Positions 1 to 11,655 of a stretch of 64,000 nucleotides of DNA are shown here, in pieces (position 1 is the first letter of the stretch; each line of letters opens with the position of its first letter). Source of the stretch: Siphonodentalium dalli (taxonomy: Eukaryota > Mollusca > Scaphopoda > Gadilida > Siphonodentaliidae); the NCBI GenBank assembly GCA_032622095.1, contig CP136068.1, forward strand, positions 133,433,989-133,497,988, read 5' to 3'. The translations under genes and the position numbers were made by a program. Under the pieces are notes generated by a model that saw nothing but the letters and a program-made list of their open reading frames with translations, had not been told where the DNA came from and did not search any database.

Positions 1-76
1 CCCCAGTTGGCATAGTACCTGAGTACAAATATATCAGTTTCATGCACCCAAACAAATCCATAATATGTCTTAAAAC
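1..76. repeat. Terminal arm of a TTAA-type inverted-repeat element (partial)
   Basis: This stretch matches, with scattered differences, the right-hand arm of the inverted-repeat element at 58482-58964: it shares AGTTGGCATA, ATCAGTTTCA, a GCACCC block and CCATAATATGTCTT in the same order and spacing. The rest of the copy lies outside the window. The terminal bases differ slightly (TCTTAAAA in place of TCTTTAA), so this copy looks older. Confidence 0.6.
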
Positions 77-411
77 CACATTTGACAGACGCCAAATCAT
101 GGCAATACCCCAACTTTTACAATGTAAAGTTGAGCTAAAAACCGTTTTTAAAAAAATAGAATTAATTGTTAGGCCCTACATGTATCTGTATCATAAGACT
201 ACACAGTGCATGTACCGGCACATACTAGTAGTTATAAAGTTTGAAATTCCTCATGATTTTATCAGCCTATTTTGACCCCAGGATCTCAGCTGGAATGAGA
301 CACATGTGAGCAATTAATAGGTACAATGTGGAGCTCCAAACCACTATGTGTTATCTGAGATTGGTGTCTTGTTGAATTGCATGAAATACCAGAAGCCCCT
401 ACATGTACATG
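77..411. other. No recognised feature
   Basis: AT-rich sequence without a recognisable gene or repeat boundary. The ACATGT words at the right end are a short simple-sequence motif. Confidence 0.5.
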
Positions 412-600
412 TACAGTAATGCCCTAAATAATCGATTCCTTAACCACAGCAGAATTATGGGTAACTTTTCAGGATTTAGTCGGAAATATGGCTGAGAGCT
501 TTCCAATGAATGGCAACAAGCCATATTTCCGACTAAATCCTGAAAAGTTACCCATAATTCTGCTGTTGTTAAGTAGTCGATTATTTAGGGCATTACTGTA
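412..600. mobile_element. TA-flanked foldback MITE, copy 1 (mariner-like ends)
   Basis: Almost the whole element is one palindrome. It begins TA-CAGTAATGCCCTAAATAA and ends with the complement of the same sequence followed by TA; the arms are about 80 bases and meet around a short loop. It has no coding capacity. TA flanks and CAGT ends are typical of Tc1/mariner-related non-autonomous elements, so that superfamily is inferred. Further copies lie at 13458-13674 and 45966-46132. Confidence 0.85.
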
Positions 601-670
601 TTTGATTCAACAAGCATGTGCTTGTTGGCAGTCATCGCTACAATGTCTTGTCTTTTGAAGTAAAAGGCTG

Positions 671-801
671 TACAGCCCTCTTAATTCAGATTGTTTGGCT
701 TCGGCAATCCGCTACGGCAACAGTATGCCGTGGCCCAGTTTGCTTCAGCAAATTGCTTCGGCAATGCTGATTGCCGTAGCCAATTATGAAGGCTGGCTGT
801 A
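671..801. mobile_element. Small TA-flanked inverted-repeat element (possible MITE)
   Basis: The segment runs from TACAGCCCTCTTAATT to AATTATGAAGGCTGGCTGTA, which are imperfect complements of each other. The interior repeats CGGCAAT/GCTTCGGCAA words in both orientations. Non-coding. With a single copy and imperfect arms the call is tentative. Confidence 0.4.
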
Positions 802-1540
802 ACAATCAAATAAATTTGATGAAGATGGCTCCTCCAATCAGCTTGTCACCTATATTGATTGACAGCATGGTCAGTTTTGAATTGCAGGTTGAAATGTTCA
901 ATCTTAGTTGAGTATCGCACTTGTGGGTATCACTCAAATAGTATGACGTTTCCGAATTGCTTTGATATTGATTGTATATGTATCATATTTTCGGAAACAA
1001 CACACAGATGTCTCTTTTTTATAGCGTGTCAAGGCATTTAGTAATCATGGCAGATCATTTGTACTTGTAATTTGTAAAGTGCAAGTAAGTAGTTGATTAA
1101 TCCTCGGATACATGTACAGGTACATGTAGCTCTCATTCGTGGGTATTCCAATGCTTCCTCATCCATATTTATGTCTTCTCAACCGAGGCAGTAGTCTGTA
1201 AAATCACACAGTGTGTCACCTAATGATGTCAATAATTGACTGCAGCGACTTGTTCTAATCAGGATGGAGTATGTGATACCTTGATTTATAACAACTGTTA
1301 CATGTGAGATGTTGACTGCAATACATGTACGGTACTTGTCAGATTACCACAACTTGTCACCAGACGGATTCAGATCTCAAGCACAATAGATCTTCTGACT
1401 TACAGTTACATGTAGTTCCATTCAAGCCTTCAAGGGCTCAATCATACCTCATTTATCATGGCACCTTTTATATTTGAACAACATCATTATGAATGGAAAT
1501 CTACACCGCGTCCAAAAAGACACTAGGTCAGTAGGAGTGG
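802..1540. other. No recognised feature
   Basis: Non-repetitive at the scale visible here apart from scattered TACATGTA words. No open frame with family resemblance was seen on either strand. Confidence 0.45.
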
Positions 1541-2070
1541 GAATATAATAGTGTTGAAACGATTAATCGACTAGTCGAAATCGATGCGATTATTAAATTA
1601 GTCGATCCCGAAATCTGCTAGTTGACTAATCGGGAAAAAGCAGTACCTATGTGCTATCATGATAGCAGTGCCATTGCACGGCCATATTATCATGTAATCT
1701 GTAACAGTTAACACATATTAACTTCTTAAAGACTTATTGCATTGTTCATGCAAGGGCGGTGAACTCCATGACCTGAACTGAAACCAATGTATGCATGTGT
1801 AGGTGCAGTTTCTTTTATGTTGATCATCAAAGAAATTTTCAAAGTGTCGCTGCCGACTGAACACTGTCTAGTTCCATGGGACGCAATTGACCAGTGATAA
1901 CTTCTCACTGTCGCACGTGTAATACTAGAGTAATGATGCAACAAAATGGCTTCAATGATATACGAAACATAATTCGCGACAAGTCAAGCTGGTAAAGCCA
2001 TTAACCCACTGAACTCAGTAACTGAATAAATTCTAGATCATTCTTATACTCTTATACCCATACCCACCCG

Positions 2071-2096
2071 CCCCCCCCCCCCCCCCCCCCCCCCCC
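2071..2096. repeat. Poly-C tract
   Basis: An uninterrupted run of 26 C inside the hAT-like element. The length is likely to vary between individuals and to be error-prone in assembly. Confidence 0.9.
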
Positions 2097-2329
2097 GGCG
2101 ACACATGAGGCGCCATTTCAGAGACAATAGAACACACCCGACATCTTGTTAGCGAGACTTACGAACGAGACTTGCCTATTTATTACCAGGTTACCGGCGA
2201 CAATTTTTGTTTAAATAAACTGTTATTACCTGCATTCCCCAAACCGTGAGATTATATGGAGGTTGCAGGAGAGCCGGGTTTAAAACATCAAATTGGGAGA
2301 CTCACGGGCAAAACGGAGATTACATACAT

Positions 2330-2709
2330 GTACCCCGCTGGACAAAACAAGTGTCCATTGGCACCGCGGTGTATTTGCCGTTCGGTCGCGGTGTCAGAGT
2401 TTGTAACTGCAGTTGAGCACCACGGCCGAACGGCAAGTACACTGCAGCCGAGCGGCAAGTACACCATGGCCGAAAGGCAACTACAACGCGGCCGAATGGC
2501 ATGTACATCGTGGTTAGATTTCGGGTTTGTATCATCTTTTTTCAGTTTAATGAACGTACACCGCGGCAACTACACCATGGCCGAATGGCAAGTACACCGC
2601 AGCCCAACTGTTGTTAGCCGGTGGAGCCGCAGTGTAGTTGCATTTCGGCCGCGGTGGCAACGCTAACCGCACCGCGGTTAAGTGGACACTTGTTTTGTCC
2701 AGCAGGGTA
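2330..2709. mobile_element. Palindromic element nested in the hAT-like element
   Basis: The ends are complementary: TACCCCGCTGGACAAAACAA on the left and TTGTTTTGTCCAGCAGGGTA on the right, extending through GTGTCCA and an ACCGCGGT block. TA at both edges suggests a TA target duplication. The core is the GC-rich minisatellite described separately. It sits wholly within the larger element, so it inserted later or is part of that family's body. Confidence 0.6.
2395..2610. repeat. 22-bp GC-rich minisatellite
   Basis: At least six imperfect tandem units of about 22 bases with the core GGCCGAAYGGCAAGTACACC. They are interrupted once by unrelated sequence (about 2505-2555), and inverted fragments of the same core flank them. 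Open frames through this region on both strands are by-products of the 22-base repeat. Confidence 0.75.
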
Positions 2710-2912
2710 GTTCACGTGCTTTCCGTTTGAACGTTCTGACACGGAAGAGTTGGATACCCGAAACTGCGATGCCACATGGCCCATTTTATATGTCATATGG
2801 GCATAGAAACGGGAACTCTTAGAAGGGGTCCGACTAGTCGACTAGTAGACGATTACCTCTGGCGACTAGTCGATTCCTTAAAATCGCTAATCGTTTCAAC
2901 ACTAGAATATAA

Positions 2913-3394
2913 CACAAAATTATTCAGATTAAAATTAAAGAATGTACTGCAAAATAGACTTCAGCATTGATATACTTTCTCAGCACGGTGATCGGAAATT
3001 ACAACGCGACTACATTAACTTTCAAGGCAGCGCATTTAAATTGAACGCGACGCGTTAAACTTAAACGTGATCCAAACTAGTACTGGGTGGTATTTAAGCA
3101 TAAAAATACCACGGTAATCCTAAAATCACACCCCGGTATACTGTATTACCGATTATTTCAACTATTCCCTTAAAATCCCGTTGAGTAGTGATCTTTTGGT
3201 GCACAAGTCAACTGTTGTTTTTGTGTGGAGAAAATCGAATATTTTTAGTATATTTTTTTTACCTATCCTCCCACTGATCCTCCCGACTGATGACCTCCCA
3301 TTCATTTCTGTAATTAGTGGCCCGTTGTCTATGTAAGAGATGTGCAATATTGAATGCTCCTAAAAAATACTAGCAGTACTGACCCCCTAAAGTC
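2913..3394. other. No recognised feature
   Basis: AT-rich sequence with a short inverted motif (GGTGGTATTT...AAAATACCAC) near 3085. No gene was recognised. Confidence 0.4.
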
Positions 3395-3433
3395 TGTCCG
3401 AAATTACTCCATGAGTTGGGGTAATTTCGGACA
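3395..3433. other. Short strong hairpin
   Basis: TGTCCGAAATTAC pairs perfectly with GTAATTTCGGACA across a 13-base loop. It is either the remnant of a tiny foldback element or a chance hairpin. It lies just upstream of the LINE fragment. Confidence 0.6.
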
Positions 3434-3639
3434 ATTGAATCAAGTTTTTTTTAAAGTTGCCAAATTTATCATCTGTAATAAAATATAAATTACTTAATGT
3501 TATATAGCTGCAATACATGTACATTAGGCCTAAAAAAAAGGCGTTTGTTTCTGCTAACGAGCTGGAAAAAAATAGGGACGGTAGGCAGGCAGAACTTTTT
3601 CCATATTTTTAACAATACGTGTATAATACTTGATATGAG

Positions 3640-4338
3640 CCCACATTATGGACTTCTTAGTCTCAAGGTGGTCAACCCATGGGATATAGAATACAAGAAA
3701 CTCAGATTCAAAGTTACAGATAGGTTACCCAAACGAATTTTGTTATGGGAATTACTTTCAGATAAAAAGGACTCATGGGTATCAAATATTCATTCTATCC
3801 TCGATAAATTGAATCTTCTTGTATATTATGACAATCGACAGATATGTGATATCGATCTATGTAGCTCAAAGCTTGATGTGTATTTCCATGCCTCGTGGTT
3901 GGCTGATGTCAGGAGATTGCCTAAATTGAAAACCTACAATATTTTCAAATGTGTTTACAAATTGGAACCCTATGTGAATAGTACTTTAAGTAAATCTGAA
4001 CGCTCAATATTTGCTCAATTCAGATGTGGCGTTTTTACCACTAGCCATTGAAACTGGTCGATATACAAATACAAGCGTCTACAGATGAACGATATTGCAT
4101 CGTATGCAATTCGGGTGATGTTGAAGATGAAATGCATTTTGTATTCAAATGTCCAGCATACTCTAAATTGCGAAACGAGTTTATGTGTACAGTTAAACGC
4201 GCTTATGGTCGCATAAATAACCTAACTGAAAATCAACTTCTGATTATCCTTGTTGACAGACTTCACATCCCTTTTGGCAAATACCTGTTTAAATGTTACA
4301 AAGTCAGACAACAAGTTTTGTCAAAAAAGAGTGGATGA
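3640..4338 (+). pseudogene. Non-LTR retrotransposon reverse transcriptase, C-terminal remnant
   Basis: The product would be the C-terminal tail of a LINE polyprotein, which in a live element makes the cDNA copy at the target site. What is seen: a NPWDIEYKKLRFK segment, then DVRRLPKLKTY, AQFRCG, and a terminal Cys/His cluster CIVCNSGDVEDEMHF followed by KCPAYSKLR. That order (R-C-G, then C-x2-C, D-E-x-H-F, x-C-P) is the usual tail of invertebrate CR1/jockey-like LINE proteins. The frame is broken twice near the C-terminus: one extra base in the T-run at about 4032-4036 and another near 4077-4082, so the two open segments overlap in different frames. The catalytic domain is absent. The fragment is certainly inactive; the LINE identity is secure, the clade is not. 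Confidence 0.85.
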
Positions 4339-4531
4339 TTTCCACTCTAGCTGCGCAATCAGCATAGAAAAATATTCCATCCTCATAGTGACATATAGGC
4401 CTCGATGGCCGGGTGTTATATTGAAATGTTATATATATACTTATATTCTATCACCTGTATGTGATGAATTTATTATATGCTTGTAACACATGTCACTTTA
4501 ATAAATGATTATTCTATTCTATTCTATTCTA
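3640..4531 (+). mobile_element. LINE 3' fragment with pentanucleotide tail
   Basis: This is the 3' end of a non-LTR retrotransposon: the C-terminal reverse-transcriptase coding remnant, then a short AT-rich 3' untranslated region, AATAAA near 4499, and a terminal (TATTC)n run of about four units. A short tandem repeat in place of poly-A is characteristic of CR1/L2-like LINEs. The 5' part, including the catalytic reverse transcriptase, is missing, as expected from incomplete target-primed reverse transcription. Confidence 0.85.
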
Positions 4532-6303
4532 CAGATGATACATGTATATATTTCTTTCTTCATAAGAGTATCAAATGCATTCCGCTGTGTGGTGATTTCC
4601 TTAGTATCATGTTCGATCTGTTGATCTCTCTATCACCGCAAACAAACTTGATATGGTTTATGTTGAATGCTGACAACTCCTTTAACTTTCATTTCATCAT
4701 TTATGTCGAACGGTGCTGACTCAGCCAATGTACGGCACCTCACTTTAACCTTACTGAAGTAAGTCTTATCCGGGTGGATTCAAAAGAAGAGTTCTTCAAT
4801 TTTGGCTTCGTTGTCTATCGATCTGATATTTTTTGCTTCCGCAGTGGACACATTCATGATTCGTCCAGATAGATAGCCACAACAATGTGCTGGCCTACAG
4901 AGGTAGCCATTGTTGCTGTTGTTGTGGTGTGAATTCTGTTTCCTTTCCAAAGTGCTGCTCACTGGCTATTTTCATTGGGAAATACGTATCTATTTATAGT
5001 TTTGGGTATTTCCACAGGAAGCGGCCGACGTGCTTTTATCTCTGTTAAATGCATGAAACATTCACAGATACCATTATTTTTTTAAAGTCAGTTTTTCGAT
5101 CGCAATAATAAGTTTAGACTCGGCGCTTTTAAATAGGGTCGGTCAGGTTAGCGGAAACAATCGTCTTTTTTGTTTAGGCCTTTGGTAAATCATTCATCTA
5201 ACCATAAGGGGTAACTTTAAATAGTGATACTATAAGCAGTGTGAACAACAACAAACAGTTCAAAACCACTCTGTTGCATCAACAGCAAATATCATTATGC
5301 CGCATAAAACATGGCAACTTCTGACACTTTTTATTCAGTACTTAGTTTGTGCGCTCAATCTGGAAAAGATTGAAAATCAGTGGCAAAAACTTATTTCATC
5401 CGGAAAATGACAACGTCACCTGCACACAGATTGTTCCAACGATAAAAAATAATGTGGGTAATAGGTAAGTGTTGCATTACGTACTCTAGGTATAGCATAC
5501 TTTCAGTTTTACAGTACTTTTAGTGATAAAAATAACTCCTGATGGCCGGGGGGGCAAACTAGTCATCACCACCTATGACAGTCCCTCAAACTATGAGTGA
5601 GGCGACCTCTCTTTCGGCAACCGGTCTACTGCAAGCGAGGCAAGATAAGACAATTAAACAAGGGTTCCCACCAAAAAAAAAGTTTCAAGATTAAAAAAAA
5701 ATTTGGGATAAAATAATAGCTTGTAAAATTGCTTATAATATGACAAAATTGTTGCAGGAAGTATCGCTACAGAGAGGCAGATCTAAATGATATCACAAAA
5801 ACGAAAAAATGTGCCAGAGTAGTGATGGAGTGCACCCGTGACCTGTCGTAAAAATGACACGAAATTCGGAGAGACATATTTTCACAAACGTGGCAGTCAA
5901 AGCAGATCGCATTGTTAGAAACTCACTTCAGTTTAGTGGAAGTCTATGTCCTATTCTGTTTGTAAATACAGTCCCCAAATCCACAATCAGTTCTTCTCTC
6001 TCACAAAATATGGTGGTCAATGCGGGAAATTAACAATTTTCTTTTGTTGGAAGATGGAAAGATAACTCTATTTTCATTTTTGGAATGAACCGATTAGGCC
6101 AAAGTTAAAAATTTCGTTGTTTCCCACTTACATGTATCGTATGTGACAGACTGTGCTCGTGAACGTGCACTGCCGTTACACAGATGTGGATGTACGGTGG
6201 CAATTGAGAATTGATTCACACTATAGGGTGATGCTCAAATACGTAGCCTATTATACGTCAGACAGTTACTAATTGACCACGGTACCGGTACCGATACCGT
6301 ATA
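4532..6303. other. Unrecognised intergenic sequence
   Basis: About 1.8 kb without a recognisable gene, RNA or repeat boundary. The only notable items are short A- or G-runs (for example near 5548 and 5670). No reading frame longer than about 60 codons looks like a protein. Confidence 0.45.
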
Positions 6304-7195
6304 CTTGCTGTTAGACCCCGAAGCCACGACAAATAGTTTTCATGGCTGGCTCAACCGATTTTCGTGGCTGGTTAGCTAGCTAAGCCGGCTCAGTCACGAC
6401 GTTCGTGGCTGACGAAATATGGCGGCTCAGCCGGCTGAGATGTTATCATTCAGTGTATTTTCGTTTTCGAAATGTTCCTGATCCCCTGTTACCGGTTATA
6501 GACGCCGTTTTTTAGCGTTTGTGGTGAACCCGTAGAATTCCAGACCACTCGTAATCTTTTGATGTTGGGCTTTTCCATTATGGCGAAAATTCACGAAGGA
6601 CTGGCATGGATATACTGTGTATAGTTTCCCATCTAATCGGTATAAGTAGTTACATTGGGACTTCTGTCGACCTCAGACTGCTATCACCACTGCCATCTTG
6701 CGATATATGCATGTATCATTGAACGATGAACTCGATAGTAATGATATATAATATTTCAAACTATTTTCTATTCTTATGTGTATATATTGACAAATGCCAG
6801 TGATGTTTGAGACTGGGTGTTGTCGATATAAACAATTTATATTTTAACCCTTTCAATACCGAATGGATGCGCCCATTCAGTTATATGAAAGCATGCATTG
6901 GGATAGTCTATTCCTCATTAAGGGGCCAGGTGTTCTGATAATATAACAACCATGCCGTGTCCATGCGAGTATATATGCCAATATTAGGCAGTGCGGTTTA
7001 GTTCTTTGCGATTCACAGTACAGTTGCATGTGCTTTACATATAAGCCCATACATACGGCTCAGCCATTTTACAATTCCGGCGGCGGAAATTTTTAAATGT
7101 GGCTGGCGTTAGAAATAATATGGCTGGCGGCGGCTTGTGGCCAATATGGCTTGCGGCGGCGGCGTGCGATGGCGGCTTCGGGATCTACTTGCTGT
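6304..7195. mobile_element. Second hAT-like element with 8-bp target duplication
   Basis: Terminal inverted repeats TAGACCCCGAAGCC and GGCTTCGGGATCTA are bordered by the identical octamers CTTGCTGT (6304-6311 and 7188-7195). The body is about 876 bases and has no transposase frame. Just inside each end are clusters of GGCTGGC/CGGCTCAG words, in opposite orientation at the two ends. Such subterminal repeats are commonly bound by hAT transposases. The 8-bp duplication supports hAT; the termini do not match the element at 1549, so it is a separate family. Confidence 0.75.
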
Positions 7196-7480
7196 ATAGC
7201 CCGGGAGCTGTTATAGGGTAGTCTACACTGCACCCCCTCAGAACTAATCTTCACCCCACTCATTTTCTTCCTTGTTATGTCCCTAAGCTTTTAAGCGATG
7301 TTAAAACGAAAAAAAAAAGTGGCCGTGTAGACATTCAGACAAGATGACGTTCATAATGGCCGCAGTTTTATTTAGACTATGCACTAAGACAGTTTGATGC
7401 AAATTATAGCGGGAAAATCTTGTCAAATTTGTAGGCTACCGTATATATAAGTCAAATGTATATATTTTTGTGAAGCTAAG

Positions 7481-8341
7481 ACATAATGCCACCTTTAGGC
7501 TATAGGGCAAAATTGGAACTCCGAATCCAAGATGGCCGCCGGAATGGGAAAACATGACGTGTTCTTCACTAATATCTTCAAGATCAGTTTTGCTGTTTGG
7601 AACTGGTTGAGAATTATGACTTTATTTTGTAAAGTCCTAGCTCCTTCCGATCCCTCAAAAATTCGAATTTCAGAACGCGGTAGGCTATAAAATTTCACAA
7701 ACAAATCACAATTGAGATAGTCATATTTCAACAAGAAATGAGCAGAACTGAGTAGTGTAAGAGAGGCATGCCATTAGCCGTAAATATTCCAACTCATTGA
7801 AGCAAATTTTTTATTTTGGCTCAAAATGGCCGCCATAAATATGGAAAATGGTAGATATTGCCCCAGTGTGGAATTGTGCCGAAAATTTATTTTTGGTTTC
7901 TGGCCGTGTTTTTTAAAGGAAATTGTGATAACTTTGAAACCGGAACTGAGAGGGACCATAATATGTGGCTGCTCTGGCCCATTAGCATCAAAATTGATCA
8001 GAAAAATCGTTTAACGTTTCCTCCATTGTGCATATACGACACCAAGATGGAGAACTCTCTGACATGACCTCTCTATCGATTAATATATCCTTGAGTTATA
8101 ATGGAAAGCGACAGCCACATAAGGGGTTAGGACACCAATAATTGGATATTTCATTGCTCAAATGATCAGTTAACATAAAAAATACAAAATGAAGTCACAA
8201 TTCTCAACCAGTTCCAAACAGCAGAAACTGATATATAAGATATTAGTGAAAAAATCGTCATGTTTTCCTATTCCGGTGGCCATTTTAGCGGCAATCTTGG
8301 ATGGGGAGTTCCAATTTTGCCATATCAAGGTGGCATTATGT
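7481..8341. mobile_element. Inverted-repeat element with ~150-bp arms
   Basis: The left arm (to about 7633) and right arm (from about 8187) are inverted copies sharing ACATAATGCCACC, CCAAGATGG, AACATGAC and the TTGAGAATTATGACTT/AAGTCACAATTCTCAA block. The middle is about 550 bases without a convincing frame. No clear target duplication was seen. It is probably a non-autonomous DNA transposon. Open frames in the arms mirror each other and are not genes. Confidence 0.7.
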
Positions 8342-8353
8342 ATTACCTTTACA

Positions 8354-8374
8354 ATATATATATATATATATAGG
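8354..8374. repeat. (AT)n microsatellite
   Basis: A short alternating AT run immediately outside the inverted-repeat element. Confidence 0.8.
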
Positions 8375-9566
8375 CCTATATGTATACATTTGATAAGATA
8401 TCGCTTGTAATGTACTGAAAACAAAATAACTGATATATATGCATGCACCTCGGGCCAACCGCTACGTACAATGTGAACATATTTTAAATGGTACAGGTAA
8501 AAAATGGGATGACTTCGGAAAGCGAGATGACTTCGTCTTCGTTGCGGGTGCGTACGGCTTGCAGTCATTACCCAAAATTGACTTGTTTAAGTCAGGATCT
8601 AGTATAGATCCACCCAAAACAAGACCGTGGCTAAAGACGCCGTTTCTTTGGTTGTAAAATTGTTATTAAAATCTGGTGAATTATAAGTTGAAAAAGGGAC
8701 GTTGTCTATACTTCATGTATATAAATAATTGGACAGAGCCCATATTCGAACTTGGTCTGTATTTCTGTATTTTGGGCTGAGAAATACCAACAGTATAGAG
8801 TAATCACTATATGAAAGATAAATAATCAATGGAGAAAGTTCAAAGAAGGGAGACTAAATTAATTGATTTCACCAAGGACAAGTCATTACGACGAAAGATT
8901 GAAACATCCATTGGTCTCCCATTTACTGTAGTCTAGAGCACATGAGTGAAAGATCGGATATGGTCCAAGTAATCAAGTATATAAAATAATGGACGATATC
9001 TATAGGAAGTATAGTTTCAATCACAAATCACGACGATAAACTAAGAGGACACACTAACAATTAGCAGAGCAAGATACCAAAAGAAATTCACCATAAAAAC
9101 GTTCAGTTACCTGACAATATACTATACTGAAACCAACTATCAGAGTATAATAATCAGACCTCTGCATAGATGTTGGCTCTCTAAGTCAATTTAAATTTTA
9201 TCTATATGCCAACTGGATAAAATATTAAAAAAAAACAACTACATATTTTAACCGGTCAACATGCGCGCTACAATGCATGCAGTTATGAGCTCATGAAGAT
9301 AGGCCAACAAAAGTGAAAGCTTAATAAGGGCCTGATCATCACAGGTAAGTCACAGGTAAATATCTTCTGGAATAATAAATGGAATGTGTTCAGAGTCGTA
9401 ATTAGCTCTATATAAAGAAAGTATGCACCCTCGTACAACTATAACTCCAGCGGAGCTACAGTCTACTACATTCACGAAGAAACAATTAACCCTCGCGCCT
9501 GACAATTAACCTCAAAATGCCGCCATCGACAAATATGTTTGCCGCGAATGAAGATAACAGCCCGAA
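8375..9566. other. Unrecognised intergenic sequence
   Basis: AT-rich, no recognisable coding or RNA signal, and no clear repeat boundary. Confidence 0.45.
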
Positions 9567-9905
9567 ACTCCCATGTATATGGTGTCTATATATGGGTGAT
9601 TTCAGTGGCCATAACAGTGCGGGGGTGTCATGGAAACACACACACACACGCACTGACGGTGGTCACGACCACTCGGAAGTGACGCCATTATCCCCTAACT
9701 TGCCAGAATTTCAATTTTTACTAAACACCGGCCGGACCAGCCGGACCCCCCCCCCACATGTGGTGTCTATATATATATATAATATGGGTGATGTTAGTGG
9801 CTATATAACATCGCGGGGGTGTCACGGAAAGCGACCCACTCATGGACGGTGGTGGCCAAATATAGCAGTGCCGCTATTAACCTATAACTTTTCGGATTCA
9901 GCCAG
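9567..9905. repeat. Imperfect tandem duplication, ~175-bp unit
   Basis: Two diverged units each carry TGGTGTCTATATAT, GGGTGATnTnAGTGGC and GCGGGGGTGTCA, in the same order. A C-run near 9748 and a short CA run interrupt them. The long plus-strand open frame across this block runs through both units and through simple sequence and resembles no family, so it is not called a gene. Confidence 0.55.
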
Positions 9906-10341
9906 AATTACAATACTGTGCCCGCGCAATAGCAAGACTCGCAGTCCGGGCCCCCGCATCTCCCTCGTATTACCGCTAATATATAAGGTCCATATATTCG
10001 CGTCTGATTTCCGTCATAGTAGTAAACTAGAGCTCTCTAAAGTATTATGCATACTGCAATGACGTAAAGCATGCAGGCGCGTATATAGGAATGACACACA
10101 CGACAGAGCGCTACAAACAACATGTGATTCTGGATGAACGAACGTTTGTCTTGTTTTTCGAAAGAATGCATGCAACCAATGTTGTAGATGTTTTCGGCTA
10201 TATCTGTTGGCCTACATTATGATTACAGTCGAATGCAATATTCTTTCAGCAGGTGACTGAATATTTCGGTTCAGGCATACATATATTTTGGTGGATAAAC
10301 CGTTTATCGTCGTTCTCTCCAAGGACCCTCCCCCAATCTAT
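9906..10341. other. No recognised feature
   Basis: No gene or repeat boundary was recognised. Confidence 0.4.
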
Positions 10342-10548
10342 AGGATCATGCCGCATAAAACATCATGGCAGCCGAATGATCAGTGATACATGGGTCAAAA
10401 GTGCACGAAACAATGCACACGTGTTTCCGACGAGAAACGTCATATAAATTCACACGATCAAAGGTTACAGGCTGTCAAATAGGCGTTAAATTTATGTGAC
10501 TGGGAGGGGTTGGTGTTTTTTTCGGTATCATATTTTTCTCCTTTCTAA
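10342..10548. repeat. Left part of a duplicated segment (copy 1)
   Basis: Aligns with 14783-14974, sharing TCAGTGATACATG, GACGAGAAACGTCA, CACACGATCAAAGGTTAC and TTCGGTATCATATTTTTC in order. The alignment is broken exactly where the Helitron array begins and resumes after it at 13413, so this segment and 13413-13816 were contiguous before the insertions. Confidence 0.85.
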
Positions 10549-11062
10549 TCTCATATATATTTTGAAGACCTCTGTTTGTTTGTTTGTTTGTTTGTTTGTC
10601 TGTCTGTCTGTCATTGATACAAATCTACGATTCTCGACCGATCGGGACGAAACTTGGTACGTGTGTGTAGTTTGACCGGGCGGTGAACGTTGTCGTATTG
10701 GCGAGCCCGTGCGGCGCCCGTGCAGCGCATGCGCAGACGAGATCTCGGAAACGGGTGGAGCTATCGACTTCAAATTTGCTATGTGAATGTATCTTGCCCC
10801 GGATGCGAATTTTATCGGGTCGCCGAGCCCGTGCGACACCAGCTTCGCGCATGCGCAGACGAGATCTCGGAAACGGGTGGAGCTATCGACTTGAAATTTG
10901 GTATGTGAATGTATCTTGCCCCGGATACGAATTTTATCGGGTCGCCGAGCCCGTGCGACGCCAGCTTCGCGCATGCGCAGAACAGATCTCGGAAACGGGT
11001 AGAGCTATCGACTTGAAATTTGGTTTTTGAATAGCCCGGACAACGTCGGGCTCATCGGCTAG
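10549..11062 (+). mobile_element. Helitron unit 1, class A
   Basis: 5' TCTCATATATATTTTGAAGA, then a (TTTG)n(TCTG)n microsatellite, a leader with CGACCGATCGGGACGAAACT, and three ~121-bp repeats each carrying GATCTCGGAAACGGGT and a GCGCATGCGC palindrome. It closes with the hairpin GCCCGGACAACGTCGGGC and TCATCGGCTAG. Confidence 0.85.
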
Positions 11063-11655
11063 TCTCATATATATTTTGAAGACCTCTGTCTGTATGTATG
11101 TTTGTCTGTCTGTCTGTCTGTCTGTCATTAATACAAATCTACAATTCTCGACCGATCGGGACGAAACTTGGTACGTGAGTGTAGTTTGACCAGGCGGTGA
11201 ACGTTGTCGTATTGGCGAGCCCGTGCGGCGCCCGCTTCGCGCATGCGCAGACGAGATCTCGGAAACGGGTGGAGCTATCGACTTGAAATTTGCTATGTGA
11301 ATGTATCTTGCCCCGGATGCGAATTTTATCGGGTCGCCGAGCCCGTGCGACGCCAGCTTCGCGCATGCGCAGACGAGATCTCGGAAACGGGTGGAGCTAT
11401 CGACTTGAAATTTGGTATGTGAATGTATCTTCCCCCGGATACGAATTTTATCGGAGATCTCGGAAACGGGTGGAGCTATCGACTTGAAATTTGCTATGTG
11501 AATGTATCTTGCCCCGGATACGAATTTTATCGGGTCGCCGAGCCCGTGCGACGCCAGCTTCGCGCATGCGCAGACCAGATCTCGGAAACGGGTAGAGCTA
11601 TCGACTTGAAATTTTGTTTTTGAATAGCCCGGACAACGTCGGGCTCATCGGCTAG
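11063..11655 (+). mobile_element. Helitron unit 2, class A
   Basis: Same architecture as the preceding unit with four internal repeats, one of them shortened near 11440-11455, where the GCGCATGCGC block is missing. Starts directly after the CTAG of unit 1. Confidence 0.85.

Larger units (their letters stand above)
1541..2912. mobile_element. Non-autonomous hAT-like transposon with 8-bp target duplication
   Basis: Terminal inverted repeats open TAGTGTTGAAACGATTA and close with the complement CGTTTCAACACTA. Identical 8-base direct repeats GAATATAA lie immediately outside both ends (1541-1548 and 2905-2912). An 8-bp duplication and YAGTGTTG-type termini fit the hAT superfamily. The roughly 1.36-kb body has no transposase-like frame. 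It contains a 26-base C run, and a second palindromic element carrying a minisatellite. Both arms carry further ACTAGTCGA-type subterminal words. Confidence 0.85.

Noticed and set aside
2256-2666. 136-codon plus-strand open frame
   Set aside because: It runs through the 22-bp minisatellite and its flanks; other frames are equally open and no family is recognisable.
9517-10062. 181-codon plus-strand open frame, the longest in the window
   Set aside because: Crosses a ~175-bp tandem duplication, a C-run and CA/TA simple sequence; the two repeat units are not in a conserved frame and nothing resembles a family.
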